Under the pieces are notes generated by a model. That model did no database searches and was not told the origin of the DNA. It saw only the letters and a list, made by a program, of their open reading frames with translations. Positions 7,361-13,780 of a stretch of DNA of 13,780 bases are shown here, in pieces. Within the stretch, counting starts at the first letter, position 1. Each line of letters starts with the position of its first letter. Made by a program: the position numbers and the translations under genes. The DNA is from an uncultured Clostridia bacterium (GTDB taxonomy: Bacteria > Bacillota > Clostridia > TANB77 > CAG-508): assembly GCA_948857205.1 (NCBI GenBank), contig CAQPRV010000080.1:1-13780 (forward strand), written 5' to 3'.

Positions 7361-7989
7361 TTTGATTCTTCATCTCCTCTTATAAATTCTAATAAACTAT
7401 TACTTGAAGTAAGTTGCATAATTATTTTGTTTAAATATAATAAATTGGAATATATTTGTTTAGTAGTATCATCCATTAGTTTTATATCTAATGTCTCCAA
7501 ATCAATAATTACATTTTCTTCTATATTTTTATCTGATAATATTTCTATTATATCTTCATCTTCAAAATTCTCACGCAATACCTCATGAGCTAGTTTATTT
7601 CTCATGTTCATACATTTTATGCAAGAACTATAAAAGTCAAATTCTTCCTGTTTAACTTGCATAGAATTTATATTAAAATTAAACTTCTCTATTTTTCTAT
7701 CGTTTTTACAGATTTTAATTATTTGATTAAAAGAAAATTCATGAAAATCTTCTTCTATATTAAATTTTCTATCATACATTGTTAATGTATTCTTAGAATA
7801 ATCAATACTATGATTTGCGCATCCTCCATAAAAAAAATACAACTTATTTTTTAAATCTCCATTAATATTTTTTACTTCTTCAATAAATATATTTTTAGTT
7901 TTTTCTTCTAAGTACTTATATATTTCAAAATATCTTACAACAACCAATGATCTTAATTGAAAAACAATTTTTTCTTTACTATTATCCAA
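7348..7989 (-). CDS. HEPN-domain protein (putative RNase), paired with DUF262
   Basis: The 213-aa protein has Arg130-Asn-Lys-Leu-Ala-His135 in a predicted helix, the R-x4-H signature of catalytic HEPN ribonucleases, with MNMRNKLAHEVLRE as the local helix. The start is a TTG at 7989. AAGGGG lies 6-7 nt upstream and overlaps the stop of the DUF262 gene, and no Met codon occurs before residue 71, so the TTG start is credible. It begins 3 nt after the DUF262 stop and overlaps the DUF4268 gene by 13 nt. From memory, HEPN proteins of the MAE_28990/MAE_18760 group are encoded beside DUF262 proteins; membership here is inferred from context and the motif. Cleavage of tRNA or mRNA upon infection, held in check by the neighbour, is a plausible but unproven role. 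Confidence 0.85.
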   Translation of the reverse strand: MDNSKEKIVFQLRSLVVVRYFEIYKYLEEKTKNIFIEEVKNINGDLKNKLYFFYGGCANHSIDYSKNTLTMYDRKFNIEEDFHEFSFNQIIKICKNDRKIEKFNFNINSMQVKQEEFDFYSSCIKCMNMRNKLAHEVLRENFEDEDIIEILSDKNIEENVIIDLETLDIKLMDDTTKQIYSNLLYLNKIIMQLTSSNSLLEFIRGDEESKCLN

Positions 7990-7992
7990 ATT

Positions 7993-9129
7993 TTACCCCT
8001 TAATTATTTCAACAACACACTCAAATCTTTTATTAACATTAGTTGTTGTTGCAGGAGATTTTATAAATGTTGTTGCTATTTGCTCGCTATTTAGTATTTT
8101 ATGAATATTCTCTTTTAATTTTTCCCAATCACTAATAGCGAGTGAAATACAAGCATCAACTAAATAATCTTTATTCTTGCTTTCTTTGAATAATTCTAAT
8201 AATTTTATTGTTTTGTCTAATATGTCCTTTATCATTTCTGTTGTAATTTCACTGTAACCTCCATTTTGAAATTCTTGTAAAACGTTATTTATCATCTCTC
8301 TTGGCCTAGAATTATAACCTTCTACTCTCTTTTGTTCTACATTTGATCTTATATAAAACGCCATACTTTTATAAAATCTTCCATAATCTTCGTATCTTTT
8401 TCTATTATTTACGGAAAATACTTGCTCATAGTATTCTTTATCTTGGTTTTCATGTACATATTCATCAATAATTCTAGTAAGTTCAGAATGATATATAGCT
8501 TTTCTTATTTCATTTACACGCAATTTTTCCGAACCTTTATTTAATCTTGAAAATATATCATATTTTGTAAATTCTGGGGAATTTGCAATAATGACATAAA
8601 CATCTAATACTGATGAAAGCATTTCTGTAGTTTCTTTTTCATTTATTTCTTTTATTTCGTTAAAAGACTTATCTCCAAATAAGTCAGCATAATATTCTAA
8701 ATTTTTTGCTTTTAATATTAGTTTATTGTTAATATAATCTCTAATTGTTGATAACCTCTGTTTTCCATCAACGACTTCATAGTTATTTCCACTTAATATA
8801 TCATCATTAGGAATTTCAACTACATATATTGGCGGAATAATAATTCCCATGTATAAGGATTCTATAAAAGCTGTTTTTTTACCCTTATCCCAAATAACAT
8901 TTCTTTGATATTCAGGATCTAATATAAGAATTTTATCTCTAATCTTTTGAAAAATTTCTATTATGGACCATGTTTGTTTTACTATTCTAGTTTTTTCTAA
9001 CAATTCTCTTTTATCAGAGTATAAAAGCGTTTCAGAATTTTCTTCATCATCATAAGAGTCTAAATTTTCATTTTCAGCTAATTGAATATTTTCATTTTCC
9101 TCATTACTCTCCACTATTTTTTCTTCCAT
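7993..9129 (-). CDS. DUF262 (GmrSD N-terminal/ParB-fold) domain protein
   Basis: The 378-aa protein carries the DUF262 hallmarks in order: Asp71-Pro-Glu-Tyr-Gln-Arg76 with Trp80, FIESLYMGIIIPPIYV (88-103), Asp121-Gly-Lys-Gln-Arg125-Leu-Ser-Thr-Ile, and Phe193-Ser-Arg-Leu-Asn-Lys-Gly followed by Leu-Arg-x-Asn-Glu-Ile-Arg. DUF262 has the ParB/sulfiredoxin fold and is the NTP-binding part of GmrSD-type and BrxU-type restriction enzymes that attack modified DNA. Here the HNH (DUF1524) nuclease half is absent: the chain ends with helices after residue 215. Residues 1-35 are a disordered, acidic tail rich in Glu and Asn. ATG at 9129 follows AAGGAG at a 6-nt spacing, 12 nt after the upstream stop. 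The adjacent HEPN protein may supply the missing nuclease. Confidence 0.92.
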   Translation of the reverse strand: MEEKIVESNEENENIQLAENENLDSYDDEENSETLLYSDKRELLEKTRIVKQTWSIIEIFQKIRDKILILDPEYQRNVIWDKGKKTAFIESLYMGIIIPPIYVVEIPNDDILSGNNYEVVDGKQRLSTIRDYINNKLILKAKNLEYYADLFGDKSFNEIKEINEKETTEMLSSVLDVYVIIANSPEFTKYDIFSRLNKGSEKLRVNEIRKAIYHSELTRIIDEYVHENQDKEYYEQVFSVNNRKRYEDYGRFYKSMAFYIRSNVEQKRVEGYNSRPREMINNVLQEFQNGGYSEITTEMIKDILDKTIKLLELFKESKNKDYLVDACISLAISDWEKLKENIHKILNSEQIATTFIKSPATTTNVNKRFECVVEIIKG

Positions 9130-9141
9130 TTTTTCTCCTTT

Positions 9142-11595
9142 CTAGTTACAATAATTTATATATCTGTTCATTTTATTATAAATAACATTAATTGAAAATT
9201 TCTCCATATATGACCAATCTGGATTCCCATTTTTATCAATGGGTAATAATATTCTAAGGTTTGGAAGATCAGTACTTGATAATTGATTTCCATATGAAGA
9301 ATGTTGTGTATTCATCTTTATCATAACTTTAAGAAATTCAGCTATATATTTATTCATTTTTCTATCTTTTAATATCAAAGCATGAACTTTCATATCAAGT
9401 GATGCTTTATAAGGATGGTAAAATACACTGCCTAAAAATGATACACTAATAAAATTTTCAAATTCACGATAATTTTTATCTTTTGATTCATAGAAACCGT
9501 CTACACCATTATTAGTATCTCTAACTGTGATTCTAGGAAATTTGCCACATATTAGCTTATTTTTTTGCACATATGCTCCTGTATGTGTTTGAACTCCATT
9601 AGTTCCCTTAAAAGTTTCAAATAAATCTTTAATTTTAAATGGTGCCCATGTTTTATTTTCTAAATTTTCAACATTCTTGACACAGTCTAATTTATCAACA
9701 TTATCATATAAATAATCTTTTCCATTCATAATCATTTTAAATTCAAAAGTTAATGAATCATTTATTGATTTTTGAACTTCTTCTTCAGTTGGAATATCTT
9801 CATTAAAATAATAATATGAGTGTAACCATTCCTCATCTTTCGTAATTTTTGTTTTTACACAATAATTAGTATCTTCTTCAATTCTATCAAACCATACATC
9901 TAATAAATGTTGTTTCTTATCTTTTGCTGCTTCAGTTTCAACTAATCCTATATGTTTTTGAACTTCGTAACCATCATCTTCAAAATTAATAAACTTACAT
10001 ATCTTTTCTTCTGAATGAGGTATCCCAGCAGTAAAAATAGCTATACATGGCATCGTTCCAACTCTATAAAATGTATCTTTACTCAATGTTATTATTCCTT
10101 CTAGAGTATGATGTTTTAATATATTTTCTCTTATTGATTGCTCTTCACTTGTTTTTCCTGTAAAACAAGATTGAGGAACTATAACAACGCACCTTCCTTC
10201 ATAAACTAAAGAATCTAGCAAATGTTCAATAAATGATATCTCATATAGATCAGGATTGTTCTTACTACCTTGAGAATATGGTGGATTCATTAAACCAACT
10301 GTTGATTGATTTAATTGTATCTTATTAGGATTAAGGCTTAGAAAATCATCATTTATTAGATTACTTTTTCCATCTCCCCTTAATATCATATTAGTAGTTG
10401 CTATTGTAAACATATCTACTCTCTGTTCAATTCCATGTAATTGCCTTTGTTTTATATTCCTTTTTTGATTTTCATCATTAGTATCTTTTAACATTTTATG
10501 CATTGCAGCCACCAAAAATCCTCCTGTACCGCAACATGGATCAATTACAATATCGTTTGTTTTTAAGTCAACCAGATCACAAAATAGTTCAGTTATATGT
10601 TTTGGAGTTAATATTATCCCTAGCGTCTGTCCACTTCCTCCAGAGTAACTCATAAATTCTCCATAAAATCTTCCTAAATAATCTTCTGAAGAATTTGTAT
10701 ATTTAATACTTTTGTATAATTTCTCATTCAAAAATTTAGTAAAAAATTTTAATGGAGTTTCACCTAATTTTGAATTAATTTCATTCAATTTTGGACTTTC
10801 TTTTATAATATTAAATTGATTTTTTATCTTATCTTTTTTTATCTCTGGTGCTACATTTGATCTATTCAAATTTGCTTCAATAGCATCCATTATTTTTGCA
10901 CCATCTGTTTTTATAGTATCTCCTGTCAAGTCATTAATATTAAAATTCTTAAATTCTGCTTCTCTCAATGCAAGCAATATTCCTGAAACAATTAATGGTT
11001 TTTCTTCATCTTTAATATTGCCATAATTTCTAAGATGCTCATGAAGTTCTGCAGCATCTCTTAATATTTCAGAAGTTTCTTTCTCTTTATCTGTACTTTC
11101 TTTTAAAACTTCTCTAATATAATATTCTTCTATATTCCATTCATTAAATGATATAAATGATTCTACATCTTCTAATTCTCTATAATATTCCGTTTCATCT
11201 ACGTATATTGGCGAAATTCTATGTCTTTTTTCATTTCCAGATACTCCTATTGCTATCGCTTTTTTATATGTTGAATTTTTTATAATATGTTGAGCATAAA
11301 ATAAAGCTCCATTTACAGCATAATCTTTTATATCTTTCTGTTCTTTACTAATATTTCCTTCTTCATCTCTCTTAATATGGTTTTTCACCTCTGCTTTGTC
11401 CTCTATGACAATAACATAATCTTTATTCACACCACAAAATTCTGGATATCCAACATTTCCAGTTCCATTTTTTGAAGCTGTCTTCAAAGCATTATCAATT
11501 TCTAATATATTACATCCTTGGGCAGTCAAATTTATTTTTGCCTCTTTTAATAAATCATTAACCCATAAGTCTGTATTTATTTCTTTTTTTGACAT
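9142..11595 (-). CDS. Type IIG-like restriction-modification enzyme (nuclease, N6-adenine methyltransferase and target recognition in one chain)
   Basis: The 817-aa protein combines all functions of a restriction-modification system. Residues 1-165 hold a PD-(D/E)xK-like nuclease: Gly-Tyr-Pro51-Glu52-Phe, then Val-Ile-Val-Ile-Glu65-Asp-Lys67-Ala. Residues 175-310 resemble the helical HsdM N-terminus. The methyltransferase follows: LTPKHITELF (329-338, motif X), Asp352-Pro-Cys-Cys-Gly-Thr-Gly-Gly-Phe (motif I, SAM binding) and Asn437-Pro-Pro-Tyr440 (motif IV), an order typical of gamma-class adenine methylases. Residues 650-817 form a single recognition domain (WAPFKIKDLF at the start, LPIDKNGNPDWSYME near the end), like S subunits of BcgI-type enzymes. 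It would methylate host DNA and cut unmethylated DNA; the target sequence is unknown. It is somewhat short for type IIG enzymes but shows no break. GGAGGAAG precedes the ATG by 4 nt. It is first in the four-gene operon. Confidence 0.9.
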   Translation of the reverse strand: MSKKEINTDLWVNDLLKEAKINLTAQGCNILEIDNALKTASKNGTGNVGYPEFCGVNKDYVIVIEDKAEVKNHIKRDEEGNISKEQKDIKDYAVNGALFYAQHIIKNSTYKKAIAIGVSGNEKRHRISPIYVDETEYYRELEDVESFISFNEWNIEEYYIREVLKESTDKEKETSEILRDAAELHEHLRNYGNIKDEEKPLIVSGILLALREAEFKNFNINDLTGDTIKTDGAKIMDAIEANLNRSNVAPEIKKDKIKNQFNIIKESPKLNEINSKLGETPLKFFTKFLNEKLYKSIKYTNSSEDYLGRFYGEFMSYSGGSGQTLGIILTPKHITELFCDLVDLKTNDIVIDPCCGTGGFLVAAMHKMLKDTNDENQKRNIKQRQLHGIEQRVDMFTIATTNMILRGDGKSNLINDDFLSLNPNKIQLNQSTVGLMNPPYSQGSKNNPDLYEISFIEHLLDSLVYEGRCVVIVPQSCFTGKTSEEQSIRENILKHHTLEGIITLSKDTFYRVGTMPCIAIFTAGIPHSEEKICKFINFEDDGYEVQKHIGLVETEAAKDKKQHLLDVWFDRIEEDTNYCVKTKITKDEEWLHSYYYFNEDIPTEEEVQKSINDSLTFEFKMIMNGKDYLYDNVDKLDCVKNVENLENKTWAPFKIKDLFETFKGTNGVQTHTGAYVQKNKLICGKFPRITVRDTNNGVDGFYESKDKNYREFENFISVSFLGSVFYHPYKASLDMKVHALILKDRKMNKYIAEFLKVMIKMNTQHSSYGNQLSSTDLPNLRILLPIDKNGNPDWSYMEKFSINVIYNKMNRYINYCN

Positions 11596-11617
11596 ATTTC
11601 TTCCTCCATTTATAAAT

Positions 11618-11646
11618 GTTATATCATATCCAGAGAGATTTGTCTA
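11618..11646 (-). promoter_or_regulatory. Predicted promoter of the restriction/DUF262/HEPN/DUF4268 operon
   Basis: Minus-strand TAGACA (-35, 11646-11641), a 17-bp spacer and TATAAC (-10, 11623-11618) precede the ATG at 11595 and its GGAGGAAG. Each box matches the consensus at five of six positions. Transcription would start near 11611, giving a leader of about 15 nt. A small inverted repeat, TGTCT/AGACA (11641-11658), covers the -35 box and could be an operator. Confidence 0.6.
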
Positions 11647-11712
11647 CGGTATAAGACATTTTTCTTTGGACACATATCGATATCTTTATTATTTCAACTT
11701 TTATAAGCAAAA

Positions 11713-11752
11713 ATTTGTTTCTTTTATATATTATCAAACATTTGTTTCTTTT
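11713..11752. repeat. 13-bp direct repeat in the 211-bp gap upstream of the restriction operon
   Basis: ATTTGTTTCTTTT occurs at 11713-11725 and 11740-11752, 27 bp apart, between the relaxase remnant and the operon promoter. It lies about 100-140 bp upstream of the predicted transcription start. It may be a paired regulator site, although low-complexity AT-rich sequence makes chance more likely than for the fic sites. Confidence 0.4.
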
Positions 11753-11806
11753 GCAATAACTTTTATAAAATTTCTTAAATTTTTTATACGCATTCCTGTA
11801 CCAGTT

Positions 11807-13177
11807 TTATCTTTCATATTTTCTATCTTTCTTCCTTTGTTTTTCCTTTTCCCTTGATTTTTCTTCAGTTTCTCTTATTTGTTCCTTCATACTTGGAACA
11901 TTATCTGTAACTTCATCACACATTTTAATTTCCTTTTTTACTCTTTTTAACTCATCTGTAACTTGTATTATCTGTTTTGTAATTTGGTCTTTCTCGCTCT
12001 CATTATCAGTATTTCCTCTTTTATAATATAATCTATTTCGAGAATTTAATATATCTTGCTTTTCTCTTAACTTCTTTGTTTTCAGTTCATCTACATTATC
12101 TATTGTTTCTAATTTATATTTACACAAAAATTTTATTTGTTCTGAATAATGATCCATTTTTTCAATAGATTTTCTCATCTGTGGTGTTAACTTATGCTGC
12201 ACATTATTTCTTTTGCCCAATCCCAATAAAAATCTATAGTAATAATATAAAGCAATTATTCCTTTAGGTTTATATGCCTTTTTTAAAATGCTTTTCCTTC
12301 TATAAAACTTTAAAGTAGTTCTTTTATATGGAATTATTTTCTCTTTTGGAATAAAATCATTTGCTATTATTCTTTGTCTAATACTTTCTACTGAATATTC
12401 TTCTCCAAATGCTCTTTCAACTCTGATATTTCTTTTATATGGTTCTCTCCTTATACATAATTTATTTGCTCTATAATAATAACTATATCCCATTGATGAT
12501 AAATACTGATTAAATTCTTTTTGAGTATAAGAATGTTTTATTGCATAGTCCAAATCTTCTTTTGCAAATTTATAATAATCTGAATCTCTAATAGATTTTT
12601 TATAAAAGTTTTCAAAATTAATTCCAGATTTACATGTCTTTTCTTCTAGCACTCTTAATCCATATTCATCACATAAATCATCTGATGTTTTTCTTAATAA
12701 AGCTGTATTTGCTAAATTACTATAGTATTTAAGTCCATCTTTAAATGAAACAGAATTTACTACAAAATGATTATGAGTATACTCTGTATTTAAATGGGTT
12801 GATACTACAACCTGAAATCTATCTCCCCACATTTCTTCAGCAAGTCTAACTCCTATTTCATGAGCAATTTCTGGAGTAACTTCTCCTTTATCAAAAGATT
12901 GATAACCATGAAAAGCAAGTATTCTATCTTCTTTTCCATATAATGTTTTTACAAGTTCCATTTGCTTAACCGCATCTTCTACTTTTCAATTAATTCCTGT
13001 TGTATAAAATTGTTTTTCAGTTTTATCTGGATTAGTAGCATACGAAAGTAAATCTCTTACACTAGAGAAATTATTAAATTGGTTATAATATTTATTTTTA
13101 GTTTTATCTTTATCAGTAGCATAATCTACAACATGATCTATTCTACTTTCTATCTTCCATAAACTTGTTGTTGCCAT
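11807..13177 (-). pseudogene. MOBP-type relaxase gene interrupted by an in-frame TGA
   Basis: The reading frame encodes about 456 residues but has one TGA at 12988-12986. The first part (63 codons from the ATG at 13177, chosen because GAGGTG lies upstream; the GTG at 13189 overlaps that site) reads MATTSLWKIESRIDHVVDYATD. This matches the N-terminus of VirD2-like relaxases of Bacillota integrative elements, where a Tyr forms the covalent DNA link. The second part (open to 11807) has AFHGYQSF, PEIAHEIG, and the metal-binding histidines THLNTEYTHNHFVVNS. It ends in a basic, charged coiled-coil-like tail. The TGA sits in GIN-(stop)-KVEDA, where I recall a Cys in relatives, so TGT or TGC to TGA is the simplest history. 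The downstream ATG at 12961 lacks a ribosome site, so a working relaxase is unlikely. A sequencing error cannot be excluded. Confidence 0.85.
12986..12988 (-). other. In-frame nonsense codon (TGA) in the relaxase
   Basis: Both flanking halves are in the same frame (27 nt from the TGA to the ATG at 12961) and match contiguous parts of one relaxase. A single substitution therefore explains the break, not an indel. It separates the N-terminal region, expected to hold the catalytic Tyr, from the His triad. Confidence 0.8.
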
Positions 13178-13214
13178 TCTAATTTTCACCTCACTTTCAT
13201 ATTAAAAAGGGGAT

Positions 13215-13256
13215 TGGGGAATTTTCCCCATATAGAATTTCGAGCCGACGAAATTC
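13215..13256. other. Putative oriT: two adjacent inverted repeats upstream of the relaxase
   Basis: TGGGGAA (13215-13221), TT and TTCCCCA (13224-13230) form one perfect inverted repeat. GAATTTCG (13235-13242), AGCCGA and CGAAATTC (13249-13256) form another with 8-bp arms. They lie within 80 bp upstream of the relaxase start and are the most GC-rich part of this region. A pair of palindromes just upstream of a mobilisation gene is the typical layout of an origin of transfer, with nicking near a stem base. The nic position is not identifiable by eye. Confidence 0.55.
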
Positions 13257-13294
13257 ATTGCTTGCTAGGACAATAACTCTATATTTCTTGTACC

Positions 13295-13327
13295 TATTTT
13301 TGATACTTTTCTTTTATTTTTGGTACT
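13295..13327. repeat. 13-bp direct repeats next to the putative oriT
   Basis: TATTTTTGATACT (13295-13307) and TATTTTTGGTACT (13315-13327) differ at one base and lie 20 bp apart, about two helical turns. Such phased repeats beside an oriT may bind a relaxosome accessory or partition protein. The nearby ParB-domain gene is one possible source of that protein. Confidence 0.45.
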
Positions 13328-13362
13328 ATATTGGTTCCTTTTTTATATCTTTTATATAAAAA

Positions 13363-13392
13363 TACTTGGACTTTTTTAAGCTAGTCCAAGTA
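13363..13392 (-). terminator. Rho-independent terminator after the ParB-like gene
   Basis: TACTTGGACT (13363-13372) pairs perfectly with AGTCCAAGTA (13383-13392) around a 10-nt loop. On the minus strand the 10-bp stem is followed by TTTTTATAT, a classic U-run. It begins 11 nt after the stop of the ParB-domain gene and separates it from the oriT/relaxase region. Confidence 0.8.
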
Positions 13393-13402
13393 CCAATTTT
13401 AA

Positions 13403-13639
13403 TTAACCCATGTTCAATTTTTTTAGAGTTTTATATAATATAATTTCATATTCTGGTTTCCTAATTAGACATGGAACTGCTTTATAATTTAATTGTTTTG
13501 CTGCATAAAATCTTAATGGATGTGATATTAATTTGTATCCATTTGATATTTTTTCAACTTCAAATGGTTCTAACAAACCATATTTTTTAATAGCTCTTTT
13601 AGCTCTTTCTAACTTTTCATGATAACATTCACTATACAT
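13403..13639 (-). pseudogene. ParB-like domain protein, probably 5'-truncated by an IS insertion
   Basis: The remaining 78 codons encode the ParB/sulfiredoxin core: a helix (EKLERAKRAIKKYG), GLLEPFEV, Gly34-Tyr-Lys-Leu-Ile, Arg43-Phe-Tyr-Ala-Ala in place of GERRxxAA, and VPCLIRK. Small ParB-domain proteins of this kind occur in conjugative and mobilisable elements and probably regulate or help process DNA; they lack the HTH of chromosomal ParB. The ATG at 13639 has no ribosome binding site: the preceding bases are only 8 nt from the IS end at 13648, and the frame stays open into the IS tip. The original N-terminus was probably removed by the insertion, so I call it a truncated gene. If it is still expressed it would have to use IS-derived transcription. 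Confidence 0.6.
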
Positions 13640-13647
13640 TGGATCTA

Positions 13648-13780
13648 TGTCAAGTTTTTGGACACTTTTTTTGAGAATTTTTTTATATTTTTGTTAGTGT
13701 CTTGTTATACTAACATATTTTTTGATTTTCTAGTTCATATGGTATTTTATAACCTATAGATGAATGTATTCTTCTGCGAT
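13648..13780 (-). mobile_element. Right end of an IS3-family insertion sequence (runs off the window)
   Basis: The end of a transposase gene is followed by 62 nt of non-coding DNA that finishes in TGTCAAGTTTTTGGACAC (read on the plus strand from 13648). It begins with TG, as IS3-family terminal inverted repeats do. The 3-bp sequence outside it (13645-13647, CTA) would be the target duplication if one exists. The other end is outside the window, so integrity cannot be judged. Confidence 0.7.
13710..13778 (-). CDS. C-terminal tail of an IS3-family transposase (OrfB, DDE integrase), partial
   Basis: Twenty-two codons before a TAG at 13712-13710 read RRRIHSSIGYKIPYELENQKIC. The R-R-I-H-S-S-I-G-Y-K-x-P-Y-E pattern is the highly conserved C-terminal signature of IS3-family OrfB (rve-type) transposases, which cut and join the IS ends. 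The catalytic DDE residues would lie outside the window, and the frame is open to the last base. Confidence 0.8.
   Translation of the reverse strand, partial: RRRIHSSIGYKIPYELENQKIC

Noticed and set aside
11666..11857. Plus-strand 63-codon frame with hydrophobic product
   Set aside because: It begins at a TTG without a ribosome site and overlaps the relaxase end. The Phe-rich product is what AT-rich antisense DNA gives by chance.
12986..12988. Selenocysteine or reassigned TGA codon in the relaxase
   Set aside because: No visible stem-loop after the codon, Trp is encoded by TGG elsewhere in the window, and other genes follow the standard code; a nonsense mutation is simpler.
13647..13652. 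Outward-facing hybrid promoter from the IS end (TTGACA)
   Set aside because: The nearest TATAGT-like box is only about 11 bp away and no fair -10 lies at 16-18 bp, so an active promoter is not supported.

Overview
The window is very AT-rich and every convincing gene lies on the minus strand. Genes have strong Shine-Dalgarno sequences (AGGAGG, GGAGG, AAGGAG), short gaps or small overlaps, and sigma-A-like promoters. This fits a low-GC Bacillota, most likely a Clostridia-type gut or anaerobic bacterium; I cannot name the genus. TGG is the Trp codon and I see no sign of an altered genetic code.

The transcription direction is right to left, so the description runs from high to low coordinates. 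(1) 13780-11807 is a decayed mobile-element end. It holds the right end of an IS3-family insertion sequence, a ParB-domain gene apparently cut by that IS, an intrinsic terminator, an oriT-like pair of inverted repeats, and a MOBP-type relaxase gene broken by one in-frame TGA. (2) 11595-6431 is a tightly packed four-gene operon behind a good promoter: a single-chain type IIG-like nuclease-methyltransferase-specificity protein, a DUF262 (ParB-fold) protein, a HEPN protein with an R-x4-H motif, and a DUF4268 protein with an N-terminal PD-(D/E)xK-like domain. (3) 6358-1744 is a two-gene unit preceded by a hairpin: a 1242-aa STAND-type NTPase with an Mrr-like nuclease at its N-terminus, and a helical, HEPN-like partner. 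(4) 1627-98 is a separate operon with its own promoter: a Fic AMP-transferase flanked in the same chain by a VbhA-like antitoxin domain and a winged helix-turn-helix, then a small unrecognised protein that could be a second modifying enzyme.

Taken together this is a defence island carried next to mobilisation genes. Unit 2 would mark and cut DNA, with RNase and nuclease accessories. Unit 3 looks like an NLR-like sensor that triggers a nuclease when it detects an invader. Unit 4 looks like a self-regulated toxin module.

The clearest unexplained sequence signal is a 23-bp palindrome plus a third half-site upstream of fic. The whole three-site arrangement recurs, slightly degenerate, inside the fic coding sequence, exactly in the linker between the Fic domain and the winged helix. 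This suggests autoregulation by looping or roadblock. The most system-like candidates are the four-gene operon (unit 2) and the STAND plus HEPN-like pair (unit 3).
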